Below are positions 1-9,154 of a stretch of DNA of 64,000 bases, piece after piece; the stretch's first letter is position 1; every line of letters begins with the position of its first letter. The DNA is from a gamma proteobacterium NOR5-3 (GTDB taxonomy: Bacteria > Pseudomonadota > Gammaproteobacteria > Pseudomonadales > Halieaceae). A program made the position numbers and the translations under genes. The notes beneath the pieces are model-generated. The model ran no database searches. It had not been told where the DNA came from and worked only from the letters and a program-made list of their open reading frames with translations. The DNA lies in contig DS999406.1 of NCBI GenBank assembly GCA_000158155.1, positions 395,558 through 459,557 on the forward strand, written 5' to 3'.

Positions 1-98
1 TTGACGCCCACGACCAAGCCCTCCGACTCACACTGCATGCTCTTCCTTACCCTAAACGAATTCACACACATTTTTAAAGTAACAACTGGGAGCACCAC

Positions 99-1490
99 AT
101 GAGCACCGTAACCAAGCTAGACAACACCCCCGACTACCGCGTCGCCGATATCAGCCTTGCAGACTGGGGTCGCCGGGAGCTGGAGATCGCCGAAGGTGAA
201 ATGCCTGCGCTGATGGCCCTGCGCGAGCAGTACGGCGACAGCAAGCCGCTGGCCGGCGCCAGGATTCTGGGCTGCATCCACATGACTATCCAGACAGGCG
301 TGTTGATCGAAACACTCAACCACCTCGGTGCTGAAGTGCGCTGGTCTTCGTGCAACATTTTCTCCACCCAGGATCACGCGGCGGCAGCGATTGCGGCGTC
401 TGGCGTACCGGTGTTTGCCTGGAAGGGTGAGACCGAAGAAGAGTATGAGTGGTGCATCGAGCAGACCATTCTCAAAGACGGTCAGCCCTGGGATGCCAAC
501 ATGGTGCTGGACGATGGCGGCGACCTCACGGCCATCCTGCATGACAAGTACCCCGAGATGCTCGACAAGATCCACGGCATCACCGAAGAAACCACCACGG
601 GTGTGCATCGTCTGTATGAGATGCTCCAGGCCGGGACACTCAAAGTACCTGCGGTCAACGTGAATGACTCTGTTACCAAGTCCAAGAACGACAACAAATA
701 TGGCTGTCGTCACAGCCTGAACGACGCGATCAAGCGTGCCACCGATCACCTTCTGTCAGGCAAGCGTGCCCTGGTTATCGGCTACGGCGATGTGGGCAAG
801 GGCTCCGCGCAGTCTCTCCGTCAGGAAGGCATGATCGTTCGCGTTACCGAAGTCGATCCTATCTGCGCTATGCAGGCCTGCATGGACGGCTACGAAGTAG
901 TCTCGCCGTACATCGATGGTATTGATGATGGCACCGACGCCTGCATCGACCGCGACCTGCTGCAAAAGACTGACCTGCTGGTGACCACCACCGGTAACTA
1001 CAACGTCTGTAATGCCCGTATGTTGGCTGCGCTCAAGAGCGCTGCGCTGGTTTGCAACATCGGTCACTTCGACAATGAAATCGATACGGCTTACATGCGT
1101 CGCGAGTGGCATTGGGAAGAAATCAAGCCGCAGGTACACAAGGTGTATCGCGATCAGGCTACCAACGATCATCTGATCCTGCTCTCAGAAGGTCGACTGG
1201 TTAACCTTGGTAATGCCACCGGCCACCCCTCACGCATCATGGACGGCTCGTTTGCCAACCAGGTACTGGCTCAGGTCTATCTGTTTGAGCGTCGTTTTGC
1301 GGATCTGGAAGACAACATGAAGCCCTCCGCCGTGAAGGTTGAAGTGTTGCCCAAGAAGCTCGACGAAGAAGTTGCCGCACACATGGTGGCAGGCTTTGGC
1401 GGTGTGGTGACCAAGCTCACCAAGGAGCAGGCCGACTACATCCACGTATCGGTAGAAGGACCTTTCAAAGGTCAGGACTACAAGTACTGA
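99..1490 (+). CDS. ahcY: S-adenosylhomocysteine hydrolase
   Basis: Adenosylhomocysteinase splits S-adenosylhomocysteine into adenosine and homocysteine in the cytosol using tightly bound NAD+. This relieves product inhibition of methyltransferases and supplies homocysteine for methionine. The 463 residues match the long bacterial form. Visible motifs are [11 protein letters not shown] (about 89-99), KSKNDNKYG (about 190-200), the dinucleotide loop GYGDVGKG (about 227) and the family C-terminus [14 protein letters not shown] lies 6 bases before the ATG. metF follows after 7 bases, so the two look like a methionine-cycle operon. No SAH riboswitch is recognisable in the 98 bases upstream, but the window truncates that region. 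Confidence 0.98.
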   Translation: MSTVTKLDNTPDYRVADISLADWGRRELEIAEGEMPALMALREQYGDSKPLAGARILGCIHMTIQTGVLIETLNHLGAEVRWSSCNIFSTQDHAAAAIAASGVPVFAWKGETEEEYEWCIEQTILKDGQPWDANMVLDDGGDLTAILHDKYPEMLDKIHGITEETTTGVHRLYEMLQAGTLKVPAVNVNDSVTKSKNDNKYGCRHSLNDAIKRATDHLLSGKRALVIGYGDVGKGSAQSLRQEGMIVRVTEVDPICAMQACMDGYEVVSPYIDGIDDGTDACIDRDLLQKTDLLVTTTGNYNVCNARMLAALKSAALVCNIGHFDNEIDTAYMRREWHWEEIKPQVHKVYRDQATNDHLILLSEGRLVNLGNATGHPSRIMDGSFANQVLAQVYLFERRFADLEDNMKPSAVKVEVLPKKLDEEVAAHMVAGFGGVVTKLTKEQADYIHVSVEGPFKGQDYKY

Positions 1491-1497
1491 GGTCAGC

Positions 1498-2334
1498 ATG
1501 AGCAAGTCCGCAGCAATCAGCTTCGAGTATTTCCCGGCCAAGACCGATGCGGGACGCGAGAAGCTGTTGAACGTCACTACCCCGGAGTTACAGGCCATAG
1601 GTCCCGAGTTTTTCTCGGTGACCTACGGTGCCGGGGGATCAACTCGAGACAATACCCGGGGCATCGTCGAAGGCCTGAACGCGCAGGGCCTGTCGGTAGC
1701 GCCTCATCTGAGCTTCGGCCTGGATGATGAAGCCACTATCGGCGCACTGCTTGAGGATTACAAAGCCGCGGGAATTAATCGTCTGGTAGCACTGCGAGGC
1801 GACTTACCGTCGGGTGCCGGAGGCGGTGCCCGACTGGTGTACGCCAACGAACTGGTGGCGTTTATTCGCGAGCGTACCGGGGATCACTTTCATATCGAGG
1901 TTGCTGCCTATCCGGAGATCCATCCCCAGGCAGAGAGCTACGAAAGCGATATTCAATACCTCAAGGGCAAGTTCGATGCCGGAGCAGACAGCGCGATCAC
2001 CCAGTACTTCTACAACGTAGAAGCGTACTTTTATTTCCTTGATCGCTGCGCTGCGCTGGGCATCGATAAGCCTATTTATGCCGGCATCATGCCCATCACC
2101 AATTACGCCAATCTGGCACGTTTTTCGAAGAACTGCGGTGCAGAGATTCCCCGCTGGATCAGCAAGCGTCTGGAAGGCTTTGCCGATGATCAGGACAGCA
2201 TCCGCGCCTTTGGCATCGATGTGGTCACCCAGTTGTGCCAGACACTACTGGAAAGCGGTGCGCCGGGCATTCATTTTTACACTATGAACCAGACCCAACC
2301 GACTCTGCAGATCTGCAGAAATCTCGGTCTCTAA
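1498..2334 (+). CDS. metF: 5,10-methylenetetrahydrofolate reductase
   Basis: FAD enzyme reducing 5,10-methylene-THF to 5-methyl-THF, the methyl donor for methionine synthase. The 278-residue length is normal for the short bacterial MetF without a regulatory domain. The N-terminal FEYFPAKTD carries the catalytic-glutamate region (family form FEFFPPK). ALRGDLP (about 100) and AITQYFYN (about 168) are the usual flavin and folate barrel strands. It lies 7 bases after ahcY, linking homocysteine production with methyl-group supply. rsmE starts 12 bases downstream, so co-transcription may continue. Confidence 0.97.
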   Translation: MSKSAAISFEYFPAKTDAGREKLLNVTTPELQAIGPEFFSVTYGAGGSTRDNTRGIVEGLNAQGLSVAPHLSFGLDDEATIGALLEDYKAAGINRLVALRGDLPSGAGGGARLVYANELVAFIRERTGDHFHIEVAAYPEIHPQAESYESDIQYLKGKFDAGADSAITQYFYNVEAYFYFLDRCAALGIDKPIYAGIMPITNYANLARFSKNCGAEIPRWISKRLEGFADDQDSIRAFGIDVVTQLCQTLLESGAPGIHFYTMNQTQPTLQICRNLGL

Positions 2335-2346
2335 GCTTTTCCGTCG

Positions 2347-3084
2347 ATGCTGCGTCCCCGCTTTTTCACCGCGCAAGCGCTGAGCGAGGGCGCCAGCATC
2401 GTGCTCGAAAAAGAGCCCTCCCGGCATATCGCAAAAGCCCTGCGCATGCGCGTCGAGGACACCCTGTGTCTGTTTAATGGCAACGGCGTTGAAGCCCGCG
2501 GCCTGATTACAGCCATCGATAAAGACCGGGTGTCGGTGAGCCTCCACGATCTATCGGAACCACCCCGGGAATCTCCTCTCGATACCGTTCTTATTATCGC
2601 CCTGTCCCGGGGCGATCGCATGGATACCGTTGTGCAAAAGGCCACGGAACTTGGGGTGAGCGAAATCTGGCCCATGATCAGCGAACGCACCGGCGTTCGT
2701 CTGGACGGGGAGCGGCTCTCAAAAAAACAGGAGCACTGGGGACGCGTTGCCATCAGCGCCTGTGAGCAATGCGGGCGCAACCGGCTCCCGTTGATTGCGG
2801 CACCGGTCTCCTATGCGGAAACGCTCAGCAGAGCTGCACAACAGGACGCCTCGTTGCGCCTGGTTCTGCACCCTCTGGGAAACGCTGAACCACTCCCTGA
2901 GCAATGCCGGTCGCTGATAATGTTGGTAGGGCCGGAGGGCGGATTGAGCGACCAGGAAGTTGCCGGCGCCTGTGACGCTGGATTTACCGCTTTCCAGCTC
3001 GGACCGCGAATCCTGCGCACAGAAACCGCACCCCTGGCCGGGCTCGCCGTGGCACAGGCACGCTGGGGCGATTTAAGCACGTGA
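2347..3084 (+). CDS. rsmE: 16S rRNA m3U1498 methyltransferase RsmE
   Basis: SPOUT-class methyltransferase that uses SAM to methylate N3 of U1498 in 16S rRNA on the 30S subunit. The 245 residues fit the family. The N-terminal PUA-like part includes HIAKALRMR (about 27-35). The C-terminal trefoil-knot SAM site is visible as LVGPEGGLSDQE (about 194-205) followed by LGPRILRTETAPLAG (about 218-232). The ATG is only 12 bases after metF and has a weak ribosome site, suggesting read-through translation. gshB follows after 58 bases, the same order as in pseudomonads. Confidence 0.97.
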   Translation: MLRPRFFTAQALSEGASIVLEKEPSRHIAKALRMRVEDTLCLFNGNGVEARGLITAIDKDRVSVSLHDLSEPPRESPLDTVLIIALSRGDRMDTVVQKATELGVSEIWPMISERTGVRLDGERLSKKQEHWGRVAISACEQCGRNRLPLIAAPVSYAETLSRAAQQDASLRLVLHPLGNAEPLPEQCRSLIMLVGPEGGLSDQEVAGACDAGFTAFQLGPRILRTETAPLAGLAVAQARWGDLST

Positions 3085-3142
3085 TGCTTGCGGCCATGGA
3101 AGGCATTTCGTAGGGTGGCGCTTTAAACATAGAGATCAGCGC

Positions 3143-4099
3143 ATGAGCTTTACATTAGGCGTGGTGATGGACCCCATCTCCGCTATCAGCTACAAAAAAG
3201 ACAGCACCATGGCCATGCTCTGGGCCGCCGCCGACCGCGGGTGGTCCCTGTTCTATATGGAGCCGGGAGACCTGTCTCTTGATCAGGGCGCACCGCTGGG
3301 GCGTATGGCCGAGCTACAGGTGTTTCGGGATCCCGAGCGGTGGTACAGCCTTGGTGAGGCAAGCCATCGATCCCTGGCGGATTTGGACGTGATTCTTATG
3401 CGCAAGGATCCGCCTTTTGACAATGAGTACGTCTACGCGACCTACATCCTTGAGGCCGCAGAACGACTTGGCACATTGATTGTTAATCGCTGTCAGTCCT
3501 TGCGTGACTGCAACGAAAAGGTGTTTGCCACACAGTTCCCCGAGTGTTGTCCTCCGGTGCTGGTCAGCGGTGATACCGCACAGCTCAAAGCCTTTCACAA
3601 AACCCATGGCGACGTGATTTTTAAACCCCTGGACGGCATGGGCGGCACTTCGATCTTCCGCGTGAAAGAGGACGATCCCAACCTGAATGTGATTCTTGAG
3701 ACCCTCACGGAGTTCGGCAAACAAACCATTATGGCGCAGCGTTACCTGCCCGAGATCAAAGACGGTGACAAGCGCATTCTGATGATTGAAGGCAAACCCG
3801 TACCTTATGGTCTGGCCAGGCTTCCCTCTCAAGGCGAAACCCGGGGCAATCTTGCCGCGGGAGGCACCGGGCGCGCACAGCCGCTATCCGAGCGGGATCT
3901 ATGGATCGCGGCACAGGTAGGCCCGTCTCTTTTAGAGCGAGGTCTCATCTTTGTAGGCCTGGATGTTATTGGCGATTACCTCACGGAAATCAACGTCACC
4001 AGCCCTACCTGCATCCGGGAAATTGACGCCGCTTACGATACAGACATTGCCGGACAGCTCATGACTGCCATCGATAAACGTCTTAACAGTCGCGCCTAG
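3143..4099 (+). CDS. gshB: glutathione synthetase
   Basis: ATP-grasp ligase joining glycine to gamma-glutamylcysteine, the last step of glutathione synthesis in the cytosol. The 318 residues equal the usual length. The N-terminal GVVMDPISAISYKKDSTMAM is the family substrate-domain signature. The ATP-grasp glycine-rich loop is KPLDGMGGTSIFRV (about 156-169), and the metal and product-binding end is NVTSPTCIREID (about 281-292). It is followed by a TonB-like gene 3 bases downstream, a pairing also known in Pseudomonas (gshB beside a tonB paralogue). Confidence 0.98.
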   Translation: MSFTLGVVMDPISAISYKKDSTMAMLWAAADRGWSLFYMEPGDLSLDQGAPLGRMAELQVFRDPERWYSLGEASHRSLADLDVILMRKDPPFDNEYVYATYILEAAERLGTLIVNRCQSLRDCNEKVFATQFPECCPPVLVSGDTAQLKAFHKTHGDVIFKPLDGMGGTSIFRVKEDDPNLNVILETLTEFGKQTIMAQRYLPEIKDGDKRILMIEGKPVPYGLARLPSQGETRGNLAAGGTGRAQPLSERDLWIAAQVGPSLLERGLIFVGLDVIGDYLTEINVTSPTCIREIDAAYDTDIAGQLMTAIDKRLNSRA

Positions 4100-4102
4100 G
4101 AC

Positions 4103-4954
4103 ATGACCGCTGCCGTAGCCGACAGCAACGACCGATTAATGCTGGCGGTTCTCATCGCCAGCACGCTGCATGTGCTGGTGATCTTTGGTGTCAGCTTTGA
4201 TGTCTGGCGGGGCCAGAAAGCGCGCTATCAGGTAGAAGTCACCCTGGTTCAAACGCCGGGACGCAGGCCGGTTACCGCAGACCACATCGCCCAGGCCGAC
4301 CAGACCGGTAGCGGTAGTGAAGCGCTGAGGGATCGGGCATCGGGATCACAGAGCGCACTACCACAGCCGGTGGCAGAGAGCGCTCAGCGTCAGACCACGG
4401 CTAACACCGGACGGGAGCGACTGGCCGCGCCAGCGGTGACCTCTACAAACGCCCAGCGCAAGATTGTGGATCGTACTGGGCAGCAGCAGAACCTTGAAGA
4501 CCTGCCCGAAGCGGAACGGGAACTGGCGCGGCTGAGCCAGAAACTCGCGCAGCTTCAGGCTGACCTCAATGCGCAGCGTCAGCAGTACTCCAATCAGCCG
4601 AGAGTACGCCGCTTGACCGCAGTATCAGCGCGGGCCGCGGTCGACGCCGCTTATCTTGCAGACTGGCGATCCCGGGTAGAGAGCGTGGGCAATCAGTATT
4701 ATCCCGAGGCTTCCCTGCGCTACGGCATCTACGGGAGTCTTGAGATGCTGGTTACGGTGCGCAGCGATGGCAGTCTGGAGGGTATTCAAATTCTTCAGTC
4801 CTCGGGGTACGCCGTGCTGGACGAAGCGGCCATGCGTATCGTACGCCTGGCTGCGCCCTATTCCCCCTTCCCCGACGAGTTGCGGGCCACCACAGACAAA
4901 CTGGAAATAGTGCGCACATGGCAATTCGAACAAAACCCGCTAAGCTCAAATTAG
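4103..4954 (+). CDS. TonB-like energy-transducing protein
   Basis: A 283-residue inner-membrane anchored periplasmic protein of the TonB/TolA type. One hydrophobic segment at about 13-31 (MLAVLIASTLHVLVIFGV) is followed by a long polar linker. A glutamine- and leucine-rich coiled coil spans about 133-163, and a TonB C-terminal domain spans about 185-278 (YPEASLRYGIYGSLEMLVTV is its core). The linker lacks the proline-lysine repeats of classical TonB, so it resembles TonB3-type proteins linked to type IV pilus function in Pseudomonas. That role is inferred from the gshB neighbour and the nearby pilTU genes, since no exbBD is present here. It starts 3 bases after gshB. Confidence 0.85.
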   Translation: MTAAVADSNDRLMLAVLIASTLHVLVIFGVSFDVWRGQKARYQVEVTLVQTPGRRPVTADHIAQADQTGSGSEALRDRASGSQSALPQPVAESAQRQTTANTGRERLAAPAVTSTNAQRKIVDRTGQQQNLEDLPEAERELARLSQKLAQLQADLNAQRQQYSNQPRVRRLTAVSARAAVDAAYLADWRSRVESVGNQYYPEASLRYGIYGSLEMLVTVRSDGSLEGIQILQSSGYAVLDEAAMRIVRLAAPYSPFPDELRATTDKLEIVRTWQFEQNPLSSN

Positions 4955-5029
4955 CGTTGTATTACGCGTTTTATGCCACCGGCGAACTCCACTTGGCAGC
5001 ACCGCACCGCTTTGGCGGGAGAGAACATC

Positions 5030-5599
5030 TTGAAGGTATCGAGCAGCGACTGTCTGCGGGACCATTTTTTGCTGGCTATGCCCGGCCTGGACGCCGGTCT
5101 CTTTAGCGGCAGCATCACTTACCTCTGTGAACACGGCGAGGCCGGTGCCATGGGTCTGGTTATCAATCAACCGCTGGATTTATCCCTCGGCGAGATCTTT
5201 GATCATCTGGATATTGCTGCCGATGCGCACTTTCGTGACCAACCGGTACTCGCCGGTGGACCCGTGCAGATCGATCATGGATTTGTACTTCACCCCAGCG
5301 GAGGCAAACGCTGGGACTCGTCCCTTCGCGTCACGGACGAGGTGCAACTGACCACTTCACGGGATGTGCTCAAGGCCATTGCCTGCGGAGAGGGCCCCCG
5401 GGACTTTGTCGTGACCCTGGGTTACGCCGGATGGTCCGCGGGACAGCTCGAAGAAGAGATCGCCAACAATAGCTGGCTCACATTGCCCGCAGACAAACGC
5501 ATCATTTTTCATACCGCCATTGAAGATCGGGTAGCAGCCGCCGCCTCAGCCCTGGGTATCGATATGAATCTCATGAGCGCCCAGGCGGGTCACGCCTGA
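5030..5599 (+). CDS. yqgE: UPF0301/YqgE-AlgH family protein
   Basis: Conserved proteobacterial protein of the YqgE/AlgH family; the molecular function is unsettled. The family core reads DHFLLAMPGLD near the N-terminus, HGEAGAMGLVINQPL, and GGPVQIDHGFVLH. I chose the TTG at 5030 because the purine-rich GGCGGGAGAG sits six bases upstream and the resulting 189 residues match the usual length (about 187). An in-frame ATG at 4973 would add 19 residues that do not resemble the family. It sits directly before ruvX, overlapping transcription units as in most gammaproteobacteria. Confidence 0.9.
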   Translation: MKVSSSDCLRDHFLLAMPGLDAGLFSGSITYLCEHGEAGAMGLVINQPLDLSLGEIFDHLDIAADAHFRDQPVLAGGPVQIDHGFVLHPSGGKRWDSSLRVTDEVQLTTSRDVLKAIACGEGPRDFVVTLGYAGWSAGQLEEEIANNSWLTLPADKRIIFHTAIEDRVAAAASALGIDMNLMSAQAGHA

Positions 5600-5600
5600 C

Positions 5601-6029
5601 GTGACCGGTAAAGCTGCGGCTCTTCGCGTACTCGCCTTTGACTATGGTCTGAGCCAGATTGGCGTGGCCGTGGGTAACTCCGACCTGGGGACCACTCAAC
5701 CTCTTTCGATTCTTCGCGCCCGGGATGGCCAGCCGAACTGGGCCGAGGTGACCGAGCTGTGTCAGGAGTGGCAGCCCGACCTTTTACTGGTAGGCGACCC
5801 TCTTAATATGGATGGCACAGTGAGCGAGTTTGCACAGCGAGCGCGAAAGTTCGCCCGCCGCCTCGAAGGCCGTTTGGGTCTGAGTGTCGAGATGGTGGAT
5901 GAGCGCTTAAGCAGCTTCGAGGTCAAGCAGCAGCAAAAAGAAGCGGGGCACCGCGGTGATTACCGGGAGCATCCGGTGGATGATCTGGCCGCAGAACTCA
6001 TTCTGCGGGATTGGCTCCGCCAAAGGTGA
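5601..6029 (+). CDS. ruvX: Holliday-junction resolvase-like YqgF/RuvX
   Basis: RNase H-fold nuclease of the YqgF family, implicated in 16S rRNA 5'-end maturation and proposed to resolve Holliday junctions. The 142 residues match. The catalytic acidic residues are visible: D14 in FDYGLSQIGVAVG, the glutamate of DERLSS (about 104) and the aspartates of HPVDDLAAELIL (about 126-137). The start is GTG, one base after the yqgE stop, indicating coupled translation. It converges on pilU with a 16-base gap; no pyrimidine genes (pyrR, pyrB) follow, unlike Pseudomonas. Confidence 0.95.
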   Translation: MTGKAAALRVLAFDYGLSQIGVAVGNSDLGTTQPLSILRARDGQPNWAEVTELCQEWQPDLLLVGDPLNMDGTVSEFAQRARKFARRLEGRLGLSVEMVDERLSSFEVKQQQKEAGHRGDYREHPVDDLAAELILRDWLRQR

Positions 6030-6045
6030 CCCGGATTACCCGGGG

Positions 6046-7155
6046 CTAGCGATCGACCTGCAGGTTTACCCCGGAGGTATAACTGCTGTTGCGCTTGTCG
6101 AACATCTTGATACCCAGACGTACTTCATTGGCAGAGTCAGCACAGCGTATGGCTTCCTCGGCAGTAATTTCGCCCTCGCAGTACTTGGCCAACAGAGACT
6201 GATCAAGGGTTTGCATACCCTGCTCTGTGGACTTGGCCATCACTTCTTTGACCAGGTGAATTTGTCCGTTGCGAATATGATCGGCAATGAGCGGTGAGTT
6301 GAGCAAGACCTCCATCACCGGCACCCGACCCTCCCCTGTAGCTTTGGGGAGTAGCTGCTGCGCGATCATGGCATTCATGTTCAAGGACAGGTCCATCAAC
6401 ACCTGATCGTGTCGCGCCACGGGGAAGAAACTCAAAATCCGGTCAATAGCCTGGTTGGCATTGTTCGCGTGCAAGGTGCACAGACACAGGTGTCCGGTCT
6501 CAGCAAACGTCAGGGCGTGAGCCATGGTCTCGGCGGAGCGCACCTCACCAATGAGAATCACGTCCGGCGCCTGGCGCAGGGCATTTTGCAAACCTGTTTC
6601 AAAGGAATCGGTGTCAATGCCCACCTCGCGCTGGGTCACCAGGCAGCCCGCATGATCGTGGACAAACTCGATGGGGTCTTCAATGGAGAGAATATGTCCG
6701 CGACTATGACGATTGCGGTGCCCGACCATTGCCGCCAGCGACGTGGACTTACCGGTTCCCGTACCGCCCACAAAAATCACCAGACCGCGCTTGGCCATGG
6801 CAAGCTCCGCAACAATCGGCGGCAGACCCAGCTCTCCAAATTTTGGAATTTCGTCTTTAATGCGGCGTAAAACAATACCGAACTGACCGCGCTGCACAAA
6901 GGCGCTGGCGCGGAATCGCCCGTGTTTCTCGGAATACACGGCATAGTTGCATTCCTGATCGCGCATAAAGTCGGCTTGTTGTGATGGCGACATAGTCTCC
7001 AATACCAGCGCCCGGGTCTGCTCTTCGGTGAGGCCTTCTTTTCGAATGGCGCGGATTTCGCCGTCGACTTTGATGGATGGCGCGGCCCGGGCGGTGACAA
7101 AGCCATCAGAAGCGCCGGCCTCCACGATCTTCGCCAACAGTTCGTCAATTTTCAT
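6046..7155 (-). CDS. pilU: type IV pilus retraction ATPase PilU
   Basis: Secretion-superfamily ATPase that acts with PilT at the inner-membrane base of the type IV pilus to depolymerise pilin and drive twitching. Walker A is GGTGTGKST (about 130-138). The Asp-box region is SIEDPIEFVHD, Walker B is VILIGEVRSAETM and the His box is CTLHANN. ATG at 7155 is preferred over an upstream TTG (7161) because GGAGC precedes it at good spacing, giving 369 residues. It lies 45 bases after pilT and is probably co-transcribed. Identity as PilU rather than a second PilT rests on order and on the divergent C-terminus. Confidence 0.94.
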   Translation of the reverse strand: MKIDELLAKIVEAGASDGFVTARAAPSIKVDGEIRAIRKEGLTEEQTRALVLETMSPSQQADFMRDQECNYAVYSEKHGRFRASAFVQRGQFGIVLRRIKDEIPKFGELGLPPIVAELAMAKRGLVIFVGGTGTGKSTSLAAMVGHRNRHSRGHILSIEDPIEFVHDHAGCLVTQREVGIDTDSFETGLQNALRQAPDVILIGEVRSAETMAHALTFAETGHLCLCTLHANNANQAIDRILSFFPVARHDQVLMDLSLNMNAMIAQQLLPKATGEGRVPVMEVLLNSPLIADHIRNGQIHLVKEVMAKSTEQGMQTLDQSLLAKYCEGEITAEEAIRCADSANEVRLGIKMFDKRNSSYTSGVNLQVDR

Positions 7156-7206
7156 GAGCAATGCTCCAAAGCTTTGTAACGAGGTATGCCAGGGACTCGC
7201 CGCGTT

Positions 7207-8241
7207 CTAGAAGTTTTCCGGCATGCGTGCTTTCTCACGGGCCACATCCCTGGAGATAATTCGCTTGTCGACCATCTCTTTGAGGCATTGGTCCATGGTC
7301 TGCATGCCTACAGCCTGACCGGTCTGGATAGCGGAATACATCTGCGCCACCTTATCCTCACGGATGAGGTTTCTAATCGCGGAAGTCGCTCGCATAATCT
7401 CGTGGGCCGCCACCCGCCCACCGGAAGTGCGCTTCATCAAAGTCTGCGAAACCACGGCCTGCAATGACTCGGAGAGCATGGAACGAACCATGGATTTTTC
7501 GGCGGCGGGGAACACGTCAATAACCCGGTCGATAGTCTTGGCCGCGGATGTGGTGTGCAGGGTGCCAAACACCAGGTGGCCGGTTTCGGCGGCGGTGAGC
7601 GCCAGGCGTATAGTCTCCAGGTCACGCATCTCACCCACCAGGATGATATCCGGGTCTTCCCGAAGCGCGCTGCGCAGTGCTTCGGCAAAGCCCAGGGTGT
7701 CCCGATGAACCTCACGTTGGTTCACCAGACACTTCCGGCTCTCGTGAACAAATTCGATGGGATCCTCAATGGTAAGAATGTGCTCGTATTTATGATCGTT
7801 GATAAAGTCGATCATGGCGGCAAGCGTGGTGGATTTTCCCGAGCCCGTGGGTCCGGTCACCAGCACCAGGCCCCGGGGCATCATGCTGATGTCGCGAAAC
7901 ACCTGCCCCATCCCCAGGTCTTCCATACTGAGGACCTTGGAGGGAATGGTCCGAAACACACCGCCGGCACCGCGGTTCTGATTAAAGGCATTGACCCGAA
8001 AGCGCGCGACACCGGGAACCTCAAAAGAAAAGTCCGTTTCCAGAAATTCTTCAAAGTCCTTGCGTTGCTTGTCGTTCATGATGTCGTAAATCAGATCGTG
8101 CACCTGCTTGTGTTCAAGCGGGGGCAGGTTGATACGACGAACGTCACCATCAACACGAATCATTGGCGGAAGGCCTGCGGAAAGGTGTAAATCCGACGCT
8201 CCCTGTTTGGCGCTAAACGCCAGCAGTTCGGTAATATCCAT
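7207..8241 (-). CDS. pilT: type IV pilus retraction ATPase PilT
   Basis: Hexameric ATPase that powers pilus retraction, giving twitching motility, surface sensing and DNA uptake. The 344 residues are the standard PilT length. Walker A is GPTGSGKSTTLAAM (about 129-142), the Asp box is LTIEDPIEFVHE, Walker B is IILVGEMRDLETI and the His box is GTLHTTSAAKTIDR. It is first in a minus-strand pilTU pair and is divergent from yggS across a 158-base gap that must hold both promoters. The pilT-pilU/yggS-proC arrangement is the one seen in Pseudomonas. Confidence 0.97.
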   Translation of the reverse strand: MDITELLAFSAKQGASDLHLSAGLPPMIRVDGDVRRINLPPLEHKQVHDLIYDIMNDKQRKDFEEFLETDFSFEVPGVARFRVNAFNQNRGAGGVFRTIPSKVLSMEDLGMGQVFRDISMMPRGLVLVTGPTGSGKSTTLAAMIDFINDHKYEHILTIEDPIEFVHESRKCLVNQREVHRDTLGFAEALRSALREDPDIILVGEMRDLETIRLALTAAETGHLVFGTLHTTSAAKTIDRVIDVFPAAEKSMVRSMLSESLQAVVSQTLMKRTSGGRVAAHEIMRATSAIRNLIREDKVAQMYSAIQTGQAVGMQTMDQCLKEMVDKRIISRDVAREKARMPENF

Positions 8242-8399
8242 AAGCCGCCCGTCTTCTCCTTTATTAATCTACAAGGCACATTGGTCACACTATGCGCTAT
8301 CTGCCTATGGCCCGGTCTTGCGACAGTCTATTGCAGGAACTCAACGCAAAAGTCCCATGCAATGGTGCTGCTTCAGGCAGGCTCGGCTAACATAGCATC

Positions 8400-9092
8400 A
8401 TGAACAACGATTCTATTCCCGCCAATATAGCAAAGGTGCTCCAGCAGGTAAGTAATGCGGTGGAAAAATACCATCGCCCCCCGCAGAGTGTTCGCGTCAT
8501 GGCCGTCAGCAAGACGCAGTCGGCAGAGGCCGTGCGTACGGCGGCAAACGCCGGACTTACAGACTTTGGGGAGAATTACCTGCAGGAGGCGCTGGATAAA
8601 ATTGCCGCCTGCGAGGATCTCGGACTTACCTGGCATTTTATCGGGCCCATCCAATCCAACAAAACGCGGCCCATAGCCACCAGCTTCCACTGGGTGCACA
8701 GCGTGGATCGGGAGAAAATCCTGCGCAGACTCAGCGAGCAGCGCGATGCAAACCTCCCGGCGCTGAATATCTGCATCCAGGTCAACGTGTCCCGCGAAGC
8801 CAGCAAGTCCGGCGTCGCTCCCGAAGACCTGCCACCGCTCCTTGCCCTGACCGCCGGGCTCCCAAATCTGGAACTGCGCGGCTTGATGGCGATTCCCGCA
8901 GCGTCCGACGATTTTGCGACGCAAAAACAGGCCTGTGACCTGATGGCAACGCTGTTTCACGAGGCTCAATCTCAATATCCCTCGCTGGATACCTTATCCA
9001 TGGGTATGTCCGCCGACCTCGAAGCTGCGGTAGCAGCCGGCAGTAATATGCTGCGCATTGGTACGGCCATCTTCGGGGCGCGACAAAGGTGA
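8400..9092 (+). CDS. yggS: YggS/PLPBP family pyridoxal phosphate homeostasis protein
   Basis: PLP-binding protein with an alanine-racemase-like barrel but no known catalysis; it keeps vitamin B6 and amino-acid pools balanced. The 230 residues fit. The PLP lysine lies in AVSKTQS (about 36-42). Other family signatures are FGENYLQEAL, WHFIGPIQSNKTR (about 80-92) and the C-terminal MGMSADLEAAVAAGSNMLRIGTAIFG phosphate-binding stretch, with the break at the repeated alanines. proC follows 62 bases later, a very stable neighbour pair in proteobacteria. Confidence 0.96.
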   Translation: MNNDSIPANIAKVLQQVSNAVEKYHRPPQSVRVMAVSKTQSAEAVRTAANAGLTDFGENYLQEALDKIAACEDLGLTWHFIGPIQSNKTRPIATSFHWVHSVDREKILRRLSEQRDANLPALNICIQVNVSREASKSGVAPEDLPPLLALTAGLPNLELRGLMAIPAASDDFATQKQACDLMATLFHEAQSQYPSLDTLSMGMSADLEAAVAAGSNMLRIGTAIFGARQR

Positions 9093-9154
9093 AGCGCCCA
9101 CTGGCCAGGATGTATACTGGCGCGCCTTAATTCACAGCGATTCAGGACGATCCC

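Noticed and set aside
1-98. Possible SAH riboswitch before ahcY
   Set aside because: No recognisable riboswitch core in the 98 bases present; the window edge prevents a full look.
6030-6045. Terminator between ruvX and pilU
   Set aside because: The 16-base gap has no stem followed by a T run.
7555-8190. 211-codon frame opposite pilT
   Set aside because: Antisense shadow; pilT carries all expected ATPase motifs.
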